A model generated the notes under the pieces. It saw only the letters and a program-made list of their open reading frames with translations. It did no database searches and was not told the DNA's origin. A stretch of 64,000 nucleotides of DNA, taken from NCBI GenBank assembly GCA_046290435.1, contig JBKAGO010000048.1, forward strand, positions 16,293-80,292, written 5' to 3'. This stretch comes from CAVQUE01 sp046290435 (GTDB lineage Bacteria; Actinomycetota; Acidimicrobiia; Acidimicrobiales; UBA8592). The translations under genes and the position numbers were made by a program. Positions 33,747-42,876 of the stretch are shown piece after piece; the stretch's first letter is position 1, and each line of letters opens with the position of its first letter.

Positions 33747-35089
33747 GACGGTTCCGTGACGGCGAACGCCTCGCGCAGGACGTCGAACCCGAAGCGGACC
33801 TGCTCGTCGGTGGCCACCAGTGGCACCAGCACCCGCAGGACGTTGGAGTACACGCCGGCGCCGAACACCAGCAGGCCGCGCTCGAACGCAGCCTCGGCCA
33901 CCGCGGCCGTGCGCTCGGCGTCGGGCTCGCGGGTGACGGGATCCTTGACCAGTTCGGCGGCCAGCATGGCGCCCAGACCGCGGACCTCGCCGATGGCGGG
34001 AACGTCGGCCGCCAGCGCGTCGAGCTCGGCGCGCAGCTTCGCGCCGAACGCCAGGGCCATGTCCTGGAAGCCCGGGTCGAGCACCTGGTTGATGGCGACG
34101 ATGGCAGCCGCACACGACAGCGGGTTGCCGCCGTAGGTGCCGCCGATGCCGCCCTTGTGCACCGAGTCCATGATCTCGGCCCGGCCGGTGACCCCGGCGA
34201 TGGGCAGACCGCCACCCATCGACTTGCCCCACGTGGCCAGGTCGGGCTCGATGCCGTAGTGGCTCGACGCCGCCGGCAGGCCGGTGCGGCCCATACCGGC
34301 CTGGACCTCGTCGGCGATCACCAGGATGCCGTGCTGCGCGGCGAGCTCCTGGATGCGCATGGGGTAGTCCTCGGGCATGGGGAGGAAGCCGCCCTCGCCC
34401 TGCACCGGCTCGTAGATGATCGCCGCGATGTTCGACGGGTCGATCTGGTTCTTGAACAGGCGCTCCATGCCGGCGATGGCGTCGTCGGAGCTGACACCCC
34501 GGAACGGATACGGCCCGGGCGCCCGGTAGATCTCGGGAGCGAAGGGACCGAAGCCCAGCTTGTACGGGCGCACCTTCGCGGTCAGCGACATGGCCAGCAG
34601 GGTGCGGCCGTGGAAGGCGTTGTCGAGACAGACGATGCCCTGACGGCCGGTGGCGTAGCGGGCGATCTTCACGGCGTTCTCGACGGCCTCGGCGCCGGAG
34701 TTGACCAGCATCGCCTTCTTGGCGAAATCGCCCGGGTGGCTCTCGCACAGCAGCCGGCAGACCTCGACGTAGGGCTCGTAGCTCGACACCGAGAAGCACT
34801 GGTGCAGGTAGCGATCGAGCTGATCGCGGATGGCGGCGACGATCTCGGGGTTGCGGTGCCCGTGGTTGACGGTGCCGATGCCGCCGACGAAGTCGACGAA
34901 CTCACGACCGTCGACGTCCCACACCAGCGCCCCTTCGGCGCGTTCGACGAAGAACGGGCGGCCGGTGGTGCCGTTGGCCACCCACCGGTCGCGCTCGGCG
35001 GTGAGCCGCGCCGTATTGGGGAGGGCCGTATCGGGCACTGCGGCCGCGGGGGTTGCGGCGGGGGTTGCGGCAGCGTCGGTGGTGCTCAT
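33743..35089 (-). CDS. gabT: Class III aminotransferase, 4-aminobutyrate/omega-amino-acid type
   Basis: 448 residues. The PLP-phosphate region is VNSGAEAVENAVKIAR, the cofactor Asp is in VIADEVQAGMGRTG, and the Schiff-base Lys is in WGKSMGGGLPIAG, all as in GabT and related enzymes. It would move the amino group of an omega-amino acid (GABA, 5-aminovalerate) to 2-oxoglutarate, giving a semialdehyde for the adjacent dehydrogenase. The Ala/Pro/Thr-rich N-terminal 25 residues are poorly conserved. The gene symbol reflects family membership, not proven substrate. CAGGAGAACCG precedes the ATG, which also overlaps the P450 stop by four bases. Confidence 0.88.
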   Translation of the reverse strand: MSTTDAAATPAATPAAAVPDTALPNTARLTAERDRWVANGTTGRPFFVERAEGALVWDVDGREFVDFVGGIGTVNHGHRNPEIVAAIRDQLDRYLHQCFSVSSYEPYVEVCRLLCESHPGDFAKKAMLVNSGAEAVENAVKIARYATGRQGIVCLDNAFHGRTLLAMSLTAKVRPYKLGFGPFAPEIYRAPGPYPFRGVSSDDAIAGMERLFKNQIDPSNIAAIIYEPVQGEGGFLPMPEDYPMRIQELAAQHGILVIADEVQAGMGRTGLPAASSHYGIEPDLATWGKSMGGGLPIAGVTGRAEIMDSVHKGGIGGTYGGNPLSCAAAIVAINQVLDPGFQDMALAFGAKLRAELDALAADVPAIGEVRGLGAMLAAELVKDPVTREPDAERTAAVAEAAFERGLLVFGAGVYSNVLRVLVPLVATDEQVRFGFDVLREAFAVTEPS

Positions 35090-36333
35090 CGGTTCTCCTG
35101 GGGTGCCATGTCCACGGACAGCACGCCGTGGACGAAGTTCGACGGCGCGTGGACGGCGTCGCCGGTTCGGGTGAGGGTGACGCCACGGGCGCGCATCTCG
35201 TCGAAGAGCACGCCGATCTCCATCCGGGCCAGGAACGCGCCGAGACAGAAGTGGGGACCGCCGCCGCCGAAGGCGACGTGGGGGTTGTCGGTCCGGCCGA
35301 TGTCGAAGGTGTCGGGCCGGTCGAACACCTCGGGGTCGCGGTTGGCGGCGGCGTACCACATCACGACCTTGTCGCCCGCCGCGATGGGCGTGCCGGCCAG
35401 CTCGGTGTCGGAGGCCGCGGTGCGGCGCATGTGCAGCACCGGCGTGGCCCACCGCAGCACCTCCTCGACCGCGGGCTCGAGCAGCGTCGCGTCGTCGACG
35501 AGGCGGTGCCACTGGTCGGGGTTGTCGGCGAAGGCCATGGCCCCATGGGTGATGGCGGTACGGGTGGTCTCGTTGCCGGCGAACACCAGCACGTGGAAGA
35601 AGTTGCGGTACTCCGACGCCGACAGGCGGTCGCCGTCGTCCTCGGCCTGGACCAGCTGGGTGACGAGGTCGTCGCGGGGTTCGACGCGACGCTCGGCACC
35701 CATCCGTTCGCCGTAGGTGTACAGCGCGTGGCTGGCCGCGCTGGCGAACGGGAGCAGGCGCAGCTCGGTGGTGTTGCCGTAGGCGTCGGCCGGCAGCGAC
35801 GGCCGGTCGCCGGTGCCCTCGACGAGGTGGTTCGACAGCTCGACCAGGAAGTCGGCATCTTCGACGGGCACACCCAGGATCGACAGGATCACCCGGATGG
35901 GCAGCGGCGCAGCGACGAGTTCGACCCAGTCGCCACCGCCGCGTTCGACGAAGTCGTCGAGCAGCTCGCCGGCGATGGACCGGGTGAGGTCCTCCCAGCG
36001 ACGGATGTTGCGTGGCGTGAACGCCTTGGACACCAGGCGCCGCAGCCGGGTGTGGTCGGGCGCGTCGGTGTCGATGATCGACCGGCGGGCCTCGAGCGCG
36101 TCGGCTTCGAGATCCCACAGGTTCGTGTGCCCGATACCCGACGAGAACAGCTCCGGGTGCTGGGACACCGTCCGCACGTCGCCGTGCCGGGTGACCGCCC
36201 AGAAGCCGTTGTCGCCGTAGGGATGCCACACCAGCCCCGGCGTCTCACGCAACGCGGCGAACCGATCGTGGGGAATCCCGTCCAGATACAGAGCCGGCGA
36301 CGTCACGTCGACCGGCGTGGCCAGATCAGTCAT
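35086..36333 (-). CDS. Cytochrome P450 (second of two in the operon)
   Basis: 415 residues. FAGNETTRTAITH is the I helix, VEEVLRWATP the ExxR and FGGGGPHFCLGAFLARMEI the haem-binding loop. It is the first gene of the tightly coupled run; an ideal GGAGG lies 6 bases before ATG 36331-36333. A longer start at 36358-36360 lacks such a site. The AYGNTTELRLLPF segment shared with the other operon P450 indicates duplication within a lineage. Substrate unknown; oxidation next to an amine nitrogen is suggested by the neighbours only. Confidence 0.92.
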   Translation of the reverse strand: MTDLATPVDVTSPALYLDGIPHDRFAALRETPGLVWHPYGDNGFWAVTRHGDVRTVSQHPELFSSGIGHTNLWDLEADALEARRSIIDTDAPDHTRLRRLVSKAFTPRNIRRWEDLTRSIAGELLDDFVERGGGDWVELVAAPLPIRVILSILGVPVEDADFLVELSNHLVEGTGDRPSLPADAYGNTTELRLLPFASAASHALYTYGERMGAERRVEPRDDLVTQLVQAEDDGDRLSASEYRNFFHVLVFAGNETTRTAITHGAMAFADNPDQWHRLVDDATLLEPAVEEVLRWATPVLHMRRTAASDTELAGTPIAAGDKVVMWYAAANRDPEVFDRPDTFDIGRTDNPHVAFGGGGPHFCLGAFLARMEIGVLFDEMRARGVTLTRTGDAVHAPSNFVHGVLSVDMAPQENR

Positions 36334-36344
36334 GCGAACCTCCG

Positions 36345-36475
36345 AGAACCACTGGGACAAAGACCACGAGGCCGCGAACCACTGGGGTCAAGTCGTACTT
36401 TCAACCAACTCCGGGTCCGGTGCGCCCGGTAGGCGGCTGGGTCTCGAGTTGGTTGAAAGTACGACTTGACCCCAG
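36345..36475. repeat. Family B palindromic element, simple copy
   Basis: Left arm 36382-36411 and right arm 36446-36475 are perfect complements over 30 bases (starting CTGGGGTCAAGTCGTACTTT), with a 34-base spacer. A leader repeat, GAACCACTGGG, occurs at 36345 and again adjoining the left arm. It lies between the P450 start and the glutamine-synthetase-like stop (36501), 26 bases past that stop in the direction of transcription. Confidence 0.95.
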
Positions 36476-36500
36476 CCATCCCGAGCGCGCGGCCGCGACA

Positions 36501-37847
36501 TCATGTGTGCTCCCGGTAGCGCTCGCGCTCCCAGTCGTTGACCTCGTCGGGGTCGGCGCTGTGCTCGGCGCCGAGCGCGGCTTCGGCTCGGGCGATGCTG
36601 ACGTAGCTGCGGGAGAACACATCACCAAGCATCCCAGCCAGATCGCTGCCGTCGTACGCGTCGATGGCGCCGTCGAGGTCGACGGGCAGCGCCGGCCGGT
36701 CGCCGGGGTTGCCGTACATGTCGCCTGCACCCATCTCGTCGAGCTCGAGGCCACGTTCGATGCCGTCGGCGCCGGCGGCCAGGATCGCGGCGATGACCAG
36801 GTAGGGGTTGGCGTCGGCACCCGCCGAGCGGAACTCCACACGGTTGGCAGAGGAGTTGGGCTCGACGACACAACGCGCCAGCACCGTGCGGTTGTCGAGA
36901 CCCCAGCAGACGTGGGTGGGGGCGAAGGTGTAGGGCCGGATGCGCTTGGGGCCGTTGACCGTGGGTGCACCGAGCAGGGTCATGGCCCTGGCGTGGTGCA
37001 GCAGGCCGGCGGTCCAGTGCGCCATGAGGCCTTCGGGCAGGTGCTGGCAGGCGGCGAAGGCGTTGGCGCCGTTGCTGCGCAGGCTGGTGTGGACGTGCAT
37101 CCCCGAGCCGGACTGGTCGGCCCACGGCTTGGGCATGAACGTCGCCCGCAGGCCGTGGGCGACGGCGACCTGCTTGACGATGCTCTTGAACAGCACCGTG
37201 TTGTCGGCCATGGTCATCGCGTCGGCGGGGCCGGTGTTGATCTCGATCTGGCCGGGCCCGTACTCGGCGTTGGACGACTCGACCTCGATGCCCGCGCCGG
37301 CGACGGCGTCGCGCATGGCGTGGAGGGCGTCCTCGAGCTCGAGCGCGTCGGTCAGCGAGCTGTACTGGATGTGGTCCTGCACCCGCTGCCAGTCGGGGGT
37401 GCACAGGTAGAACTCGAGCTCGGTGGCCACCAGCGGATCGAGGCCCAGCGCCTTGCAACGTTCGATCTGGCGTTCCAGCACCCCACGCGGTGCCAGCAGG
37501 TGCGGCGAGCCGTGGGGATCGAACGCGTCGGCGAAGGCCAACGCATACCCGGGACGGTGGGTCAACAGCCGCAGCGTGGTGACGTCGGGGATCAGCGCAC
37601 AGTCGAGGTAGCCGCTGTCCATGTTGACGAACTCGTTGTCCGGCAGGTCGTTGGCGATGTCGAAGACGAACATGGCGTCGGCGATGTTGACGCCACTGGT
37701 CAGGGTGCGGCCGAAGAACCGTTCGACCGGTACCCGCTTGCCGCGCAGGTGCCCCTGGGTGTCGGGTGCAGCGACCTCGACGGTGTGGATGCCGGCGGCA
37801 GTTGCACGCGCCCGGGCCGACTCGATGGCTTCGGGGTCGATGATCAT
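36501..37847 (-). CDS. Glutamine synthetase-like ligase (gamma-glutamylamide synthetase type)
   Basis: 448 residues. ATELEFYL and SNAEYGPGQIEINTGPADA carry the metal-binding Glu residues, SGSGMHVHTSL and RIRPYTFAPTHVCWG the nucleotide and ammonia-site segments, and VEFRSAGADANPY replaces the housekeeping RIP region. It resembles PuuA/GlnA3-type enzymes that ligate glutamate to amines rather than standard GlnA. In this setting it may gamma-glutamylate an amine or assimilate released ammonium. AGGAG lies before ATG 37845-37847; an upstream ATG at 37880 overlaps the alcohol dehydrogenase stop by four bases but has no ribosome site. Confidence 0.85.
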   Translation of the reverse strand: MIIDPEAIESARARATAAGIHTVEVAAPDTQGHLRGKRVPVERFFGRTLTSGVNIADAMFVFDIANDLPDNEFVNMDSGYLDCALIPDVTTLRLLTHRPGYALAFADAFDPHGSPHLLAPRGVLERQIERCKALGLDPLVATELEFYLCTPDWQRVQDHIQYSSLTDALELEDALHAMRDAVAGAGIEVESSNAEYGPGQIEINTGPADAMTMADNTVLFKSIVKQVAVAHGLRATFMPKPWADQSGSGMHVHTSLRSNGANAFAACQHLPEGLMAHWTAGLLHHARAMTLLGAPTVNGPKRIRPYTFAPTHVCWGLDNRTVLARCVVEPNSSANRVEFRSAGADANPYLVIAAILAAGADGIERGLELDEMGAGDMYGNPGDRPALPVDLDGAIDAYDGSDLAGMLGDVFSRSYVSIARAEAALGAEHSADPDEVNDWERERYREHT

Positions 37848-37876
37848 GGGCACTCCTGTTACTCCTGATGCTGGCG

Positions 37877-38848
37877 TCATGGGACGAGGACGATGCGGCC
37901 GCGGGTGTCGCCGGCGCGCAGACGGTCGTGGGCGAGTTGGGCGTCGGCGAGGGCCATGACGTCGACGGGCGCGACGATGGACGGCTCGCTCCGGGCGAGG
38001 TCGAGGAGCTCGTCGAGCTGGGCGGGGCTGCCCCAGACGCTGGTGAGGAACCGGGCCTCGTGGGGGACGGCCGCGAAGCCGAACGGGATTCGGCCACCGG
38101 CCAACCCGACGACGATGACCGCTCCCTGCTTGGCCACCGAGGTGGCCGCCGCGGTGAGCGTGGCCTCGGCACCGATGAAGTCGATGACCACGTCGACGCT
38201 GCCGCTGGTGCCGGCGAGCTCGTCGGGGGCGGCGGCTTCGTGGGCGCCGATGTCGAGGGCCGTGGCGCGCTTGTCGACGGCGAGGTCGACGGCGACGACG
38301 GTGGCCTCCGACAGCAGCCGGAGGTAGCGGATGGCGAACTGGCCGAGCCCGCCGGCGCCGATCACCATCACCCGGCCGGGCCGGCCGAGGCGGTCGAGCT
38401 CGCCGAGGGTGTGGCGCACGGCGCGGTAGGCGGTGAGCCCGCCACAGGCCAGCGGCGCAGATGCGACGGGGTCGAGGTCACCCAGGGCGTGCAGGAACGA
38501 CACGTCGCGCACGTGCATGCGTTCGGCGTAGCCGCCGTCGGTGAACAGCCCGGCCTCGGTGGCGTTGCCGCAGATCATGTCGAGCCCGTCGGCGCACTGG
38601 GCGCAGCTCTTGCAGCCCCAGGGGGCGTAGACCATGACGGGTCCGAGCTGGTCGTGGACACCGGTGACCTCGTGGCCGAGCACCAACGGCAGCGGCGACG
38701 GGAAGTCGCCGTCGACCACGTGCAGATCCGAGTGGCACACCCCACACGCCGTGACGTCGATGACCGTGCCACCGTCGACGACGGGCTCGTCGTGCGCCTC
38801 GTCGACCCGCAACGCGGCACCGACGGCGTCGAGCACCACCGCCCTCAT
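37877..38848 (-). CDS. Zinc-dependent alcohol dehydrogenase (MDR family)
   Basis: 323 residues, slightly short for the family. Catalytic zinc ligands are in ACGVCHSDLH and LGHEVTG; the four-Cys structural zinc lobe is GCKSCAQCADGLDMIC. The NAD(P) site is VMVIGAGGLGQFAIR. It interconverts alcohols and aldehydes and may deliver or remove aldehydes in the pathway. Only 29 bases separate it from the glutamine-synthetase-like gene downstream, so the two are probably one transcript. A family B element lies just upstream of its start. Confidence 0.88.
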   Translation of the reverse strand: MRAVVLDAVGAALRVDEAHDEPVVDGGTVIDVTACGVCHSDLHVVDGDFPSPLPLVLGHEVTGVHDQLGPVMVYAPWGCKSCAQCADGLDMICGNATEAGLFTDGGYAERMHVRDVSFLHALGDLDPVASAPLACGGLTAYRAVRHTLGELDRLGRPGRVMVIGAGGLGQFAIRYLRLLSEATVVAVDLAVDKRATALDIGAHEAAAPDELAGTSGSVDVVIDFIGAEATLTAAATSVAKQGAVIVVGLAGGRIPFGFAAVPHEARFLTSVWGSPAQLDELLDLARSEPSIVAPVDVMALADAQLAHDRLRAGDTRGRIVLVP

Positions 38849-38867
38849 CGGACACCACCCTGCGAAC

Positions 38868-38977
38868 CGCTGGGCCGCGGACCACTGGGGTCAAGTCGTA
38901 CTTTCAACCAACTCTCGTACCGCGGACCACCAGGCACCGATGACTCGGAGTTGGTTGAAAGTACGACTTGACCCCAG
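38868..38977. repeat. Family B palindromic element, simple copy
   Basis: Perfect 30-base arms at 38885-38914 and 38948-38977 with a 33-base spacer unrelated to that of the 17.4 kb locus. The leader words GAACCGCTGGG (38868) and GGACCACTGGGG are present. It lies 26 bases past the stop of the acyl-CoA dehydrogenase gene and about 36 bases before the alcohol dehydrogenase start. Confidence 0.95.
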
Positions 38978-39002
38978 CCCTCCAGGGCACCCGTGCGCGC
39001 CA

Positions 39003-40172
39003 TCAGTAGCTCTTCGGGAGGTCGAGGCACTGTTGGCCGACGAACGCGAGGATCAGGTTGTTGTTGATGGGGGCCACCTTGTAGAGCCGGGTCTCGCGCA
39101 GCTTGCGCTCGATGTCGTACTCGACGGCGAAACCGAAGCCGCCGTGGGTGTCGAGAGCGGCGTTGCCCGCCGCCCAGGAGGCTTCGCTGGCCAGGAGCTT
39201 GGCCATGTTGGCCTCGACCCCGCAGGGCTCGTCGGCGTCGAAGAGCCGGGCGGCCTCGTAGCGCATGAGGTCGGCGGCGCGCAGGTCGGCGTAGGCCCGG
39301 GCCAGCGGGAACTGCACACCCTGGTTGGTGCCGATGGGCCGACCGAACACCTCGCGCTCGTTGGCGTAGGCCGAGGCCCGCTCGAGGAAGAACCGGCCGT
39401 CGCCGATGCACTCGGCGGCGATCAGGATGCGCTCGGCGTTCATGCCGTCGAGGATGTGGCGGAACCCCATGCCCTCGGTGCCGATCAGGGCGTCGGCGGG
39501 AATGACGACGTCGTCGAAGAACACCTCGGTGGTCGAGTGGTTCATCCACGTCGGAATGGGGTTGATGGTCAGCCCCGGCACGAGCTCGCCGTCGTCGCCG
39601 CGCAGCTCGACGAGGAACACCGACAGCCCACCGGTGCGTGACTCGACCTCGTCGATGGGGGTGGTGCGGGCCAGCAGGATCATGAGATCGGAGTGCAGCG
39701 CCCGCGACGTCCAGATCTTCTGTCCGTTGATCCGCCACGTGTCGCCGTCGCGCACGGCGCGGGTGCGGATGTTGGTCGTCTCCGATCCCGCGACGGGCTC
39801 GGTCACCCCGAAGGCCTGGAGCCGCAGCCGCCCGTCGGCGATCTTGGGCAGGTAGTGCTCCTTCTGGGCGTCGGAGCCGTGACGGAGCAGGGTGCCCATG
39901 ACGTACATCTGGGCGTGGCAGGCGCTGGGGTTGCCGCCGCTCGCGGCGATCTCTTCGAGGATGACGGTTGCGCCGGTGAGGCTGAGCCCGCCACCGCCGT
40001 ACTCCGGTGGGATGAGCGCACTGAGCCAGCCCTGGGTGGTGAGCTCGGTGACGAACTCGGTGGGATAGCGGTCGGGTTCGAGGCTGCGCCAGTACTCGTT
40101 GCCGTACTTGTCGCACAGACGCCGCACCTCGGTGCGGATGTCGTCGAACTCGGTGGGGGCACTGAACTTCAC
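39003..40172 (-). CDS. Acyl-CoA dehydrogenase family protein
   Basis: 389 residues. FGVTEPVAGSETT and NGQKIWTSRA are the middle-domain FAD/substrate motifs; the C-terminal bundle contains GRPIGTNQGVQFPLA and DTHGGFGFAVEYD. At the usual IYEGT position it reads VAPINN, without Glu, but MNAERILIAAE in helix G offers the Glu used by long-chain and isovaleryl-type enzymes. The GTG start (40170-40172) shares four bases with the stop of the GntR gene and is preceded by GGAG, so regulator and enzyme are co-translated. Substrate undetermined. Confidence 0.87.
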   Translation of the reverse strand: MKFSAPTEFDDIRTEVRRLCDKYGNEYWRSLEPDRYPTEFVTELTTQGWLSALIPPEYGGGGLSLTGATVILEEIAASGGNPSACHAQMYVMGTLLRHGSDAQKEHYLPKIADGRLRLQAFGVTEPVAGSETTNIRTRAVRDGDTWRINGQKIWTSRALHSDLMILLARTTPIDEVESRTGGLSVFLVELRGDDGELVPGLTINPIPTWMNHSTTEVFFDDVVIPADALIGTEGMGFRHILDGMNAERILIAAECIGDGRFFLERASAYANEREVFGRPIGTNQGVQFPLARAYADLRAADLMRYEAARLFDADEPCGVEANMAKLLASEASWAAGNAALDTHGGFGFAVEYDIERKLRETRLYKVAPINNNLILAFVGQQCLDLPKSY

Positions 40173-40924
40173 GGATTGCTCCGGTTCTGTGTCGGGGGGA
40201 CGGATGTGGAGGCGGACACGAGAGCCCCGCTCGACCCGAGAGCGTCGTCCCAGAAGCCGCTGGCCCGCAGGGCCTCCGCGGCGGCGAGCCCGCTCTGGCG
40301 CAGGTGCTCCTCCATGGCCTGGCGGGCCCGGTCGGGGTCCCGGGCGATGACGGCTTCGAGGATCGCGGCGTGCTGATCGATCGCCCGCCGGTTCCAGCCG
40401 TCGGCGAACTCGTAGTAGTCGGTGGGCACCGACCGTTCGAGCAACCGCAGCAGCCATCGGGTGCGTCGAGGGGCGACGGTGTTGAGGATCCGGTGGAACT
40501 CGAAGTTCAACCGGGACAGATCCTCGCCGTCGTCACGGTGTCGGCTGAAGCGGGCATGGATGGCCTCGAGCTCGGCGATCTGCTCGTCCTCGAGCGTTGC
40601 GGCCGCCATCGCCGCGGCCCGACCGGCCACCACGCCGTAGAGCTCGTAGTGGTCGACGATGTCCTCCGGGGCCAGGTGCGCGACCGACGCCCCCCGCCGG
40701 GGCGTGACGTCGAGCAGACCCTCCTGGCCGAGGATGACCAGCGCCTCACGTATGGGACTGCGGCTGACGTCGAGCGCAGCGGCGATGGCTTCCTGGTCGA
40801 TACGGGTGCCGGGGCGGAGCGATCCGGTGAGGATGAGGTCGCGCACATAGGCCGCGACCTCGTCTGCGAGGCCGCCCCGGCGGCGGGCGCCGGGGTGGGG
40901 TCGGGGGTACGTCGATGCGGTCAT
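40169..40924 (-). CDS. GntR-family regulator, FadR/FCD subfamily
   Basis: 251 residues. The winged HTH is N-terminal (about residues 20-80), with IDQEAIAAALDVSRSPIREA as the recognition region and GLLDVTPRRGASVA as the wing. The helical FCD domain follows, with Asp/His residues (EFHRI, DQHAAIL) of the kind that bind metal and carboxylate ligands. Likely controls this catabolic block. ATG 40922-40924 is used; an in-frame ATG at 40942 would start within the 24-base inverted repeat upstream. No clear ribosome site precedes either. Confidence 0.85.
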   Translation of the reverse strand: MTASTYPRPHPGARRRGGLADEVAAYVRDLILTGSLRPGTRIDQEAIAAALDVSRSPIREALVILGQEGLLDVTPRRGASVAHLAPEDIVDHYELYGVVAGRAAAMAAATLEDEQIAELEAIHARFSRHRDDGEDLSRLNFEFHRILNTVAPRRTRWLLRLLERSVPTDYYEFADGWNRRAIDQHAAILEAVIARDPDRARQAMEEHLRQSGLAAAEALRASGFWDDALGSSGALVSASTSVPPTQNRSNP

Positions 40925-40936
40925 GTCAGACGAATA

Positions 40937-40960
40937 CCGCATATTGCATGAAAAATGCGG
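40937..40960. promoter_or_regulatory. AT-rich inverted repeat before the GntR gene, probable operator
   Basis: CCGCAT (40937-40942) and ATGCGG (40955-40960) flank ATTGCATGAAAA. The AT-rich core stands out in this GC-rich DNA. It lies 13 bases upstream of the regulator's start, a common place for autoregulation. A similar word, TTGCATACAAAA, is found before the ABC importer. Confidence 0.5.
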
Positions 40961-40997
40961 CTCGAGCCGAAGCTGGTGTCGTCGTATCGCATGTCGA

Positions 40998-42875
40998 TCA
41001 GCCCGCACCTGCAGTCGGCGCCGCAGACCCGAGGTAGGCGGCCTGCACCAGCGGGTCGGCGCTGATCTCCGCGGGCGTGCCGTGCGCGATGACCGCACCC
41101 TGGTCGAGGCAGTAGATGCGTTCGCTGATACCGGTGATGAAGCCCAGGTCGTGGTCGATGACGACCACGCCTGCGCCGACGAGACCGGCCATGGTGCGGA
41201 CCTGGTCGATCATCACGAGCGACTCGGCATCGCTCATGCCCGACGTCGGCTCGTCGAGCAACAGGAACGTCGGGGCCATCGCCGTGGCGCGGGCGAGCTC
41301 GAGGCGTCGGGCGTTGCCGTAGTCGAGTTCGCGGGCGCGTCGGTCGCGGTGCTCCCAGATGCCCGCGGCGGCGATGAGCTCGTCGACGGTCGGGAGCGAG
41401 CGGTCCCCGCGGTGGGCACGGGCCACGAGCAGCGACACCTCGACGTTCTCCCGCACCGTGAGCGCCCCGAACAGCCGCAGATTCTGGAAGGTCCGGACGA
41501 GGCCGGCCCGGGCGATGCGATGGGGCGGCGCCCCGGTGATGTCGCGGTCGTCGATGGACACGGTGCCCTCGGTGGCCGCGACCATGCCGGTGATGACGTT
41601 CACCAGGGTCGTCTTGCCGGCGCCGTTGGGACCGATGATGCCGACGACCTCTCCTCCTCCGGCCTCGAGACCGGCCCCGTCGAGAGCCCGGAAACCACCG
41701 AACGCCACGCTGACCTCGTCGGCACGCAGGACGACGGTGCGGTCGGGTTCGATCTGCGGGAGTGCCTCGGGCTGCTCTGCGCCGCCGGGACTCAAACGGC
41801 GGCGCATCCAGGTGTCGAGCTCCCAGTCGTCGAGAAGCCCCGACGGCCGCCAGATCATGAAGGCCAGCATCGACACGCCCAGGAACACCGTCTGCAGGTT
41901 CTCCCTGAAGATCCAGTCGAGTGGCGCCGAGTCGAGCCCGAGCCCGAAGACCTCGAAGCCCTCCTGGCCCATCCGTCGGGCCAGCTCGCGCCCGATGGTG
42001 ATGACGACGACCCCGACGATGGCGCCGGTGACGCTGTTGCGGCCGCCCACGATGAGCATCACCAGGGTGACCAGCGTGAGGTCGAAGAAGAAGTTGTCCG
42101 GCAGGATCGACCCCGTCTCGTACACCCGCAGGCTCGCCCCGACCGAGACGACCGCCACGGACAACAACAGCGCGACCATCTGCTGCACCAGGGGATCGAC
42201 ACCCATTGCCCGCGCTGCCAGGTTGTCCTCGCGTGCCGCCTGCGCGAGGCGGCCGCTGCGGCTGCGGGCGAACAGGAGCGCGACGAGGATCGTGCCGAAC
42301 AGCGCGCTGTAGATGGGCGTTCGGCTGTCGAGGTTCTCGCCGATGCCGAAGGACAGCCCGGCCCGTTCGCCTGCGGTCAGCTCGGGCCAGTTGCGGGCGA
42401 CTTCATGGGTGACGAACAACAACGCGAGGGTGATGACCGTTGCTGCGACCGCGCCCGATTGCGCGCCGGACCGGGCGAGCCCGAGCCCGACGACGACCGC
42501 CACGACCACCGTCACGACGACGGCGATCATGATCGCCACCCACGGCGAGACGCCGACGTCGGCGAGGCCGAAGGGGGCGTCGGGGATCCGGCCGGCCTTG
42601 TCGGCGGGATCGATCGCGAAGATCGCGAACGTGTACCCGGCGATGGCGCCGAATCCGATGTGCCCGAACGACAAGACGCCGGTGTTGCCCACGTAGATCT
42701 GGATGCCGATGACGAGGATGGCGTCGATGAGCGCGATGGTGACCAGGCGCTCGCCGGCCCCGCCGAACGATCCCTGGTAGAGCAGGCCGATGCCGACCAC
42801 CGCACCGAAGAGGACGACGGCGGCGAGCACCGGGAAGGCGATGTCTCGACGCAGGTCGGGGAACATCGAACCCAT
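40998..42875 (-). CDS. Fused permease-ATPase of a branched-chain amino acid-type ABC importer (LivM-LivG)
   Basis: 625 residues: about 340 residues of LivM-type permease with some eight to ten membrane segments (GNTGVLSFGHIGFGAIAGY is the hallmark), then from about residue 372 a LivG-type ATPase with Walker A GPNGAGKTT, signature DYGNARRLELARA and Walker B FLLLDEPTSGMSD. The fusion is less common than separate genes. The C-terminal DPLVQAAYLG is typical of LivG. It works with the LivH, LivF and binding-protein genes just upstream. The substrate may be an amino acid, amide or other carboxylate. Confidence 0.9.
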   Translation of the reverse strand: MGSMFPDLRRDIAFPVLAAVVLFGAVVGIGLLYQGSFGGAGERLVTIALIDAILVIGIQIYVGNTGVLSFGHIGFGAIAGYTFAIFAIDPADKAGRIPDAPFGLADVGVSPWVAIMIAVVVTVVVAVVVGLGLARSGAQSGAVAATVITLALLFVTHEVARNWPELTAGERAGLSFGIGENLDSRTPIYSALFGTILVALLFARSRSGRLAQAAREDNLAARAMGVDPLVQQMVALLLSVAVVSVGASLRVYETGSILPDNFFFDLTLVTLVMLIVGGRNSVTGAIVGVVVITIGRELARRMGQEGFEVFGLGLDSAPLDWIFRENLQTVFLGVSMLAFMIWRPSGLLDDWELDTWMRRRLSPGGAEQPEALPQIEPDRTVVLRADEVSVAFGGFRALDGAGLEAGGGEVVGIIGPNGAGKTTLVNVITGMVAATEGTVSIDDRDITGAPPHRIARAGLVRTFQNLRLFGALTVRENVEVSLLVARAHRGDRSLPTVDELIAAAGIWEHRDRRARELDYGNARRLELARATAMAPTFLLLDEPTSGMSDAESLVMIDQVRTMAGLVGAGVVVIDHDLGFITGISERIYCLDQGAVIAHGTPAEISADPLVQAAYLGSAAPTAGAG

Positions 42876-42876
42876 G

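Noticed and set aside
36382..38977. Family B elements as integron attC sites
   Set aside because: They lie after genes as attC sites do, but the arms do not contain GTTRRRY/RYYYAAC core sites, genes are in conserved operons, and no integrase is seen.
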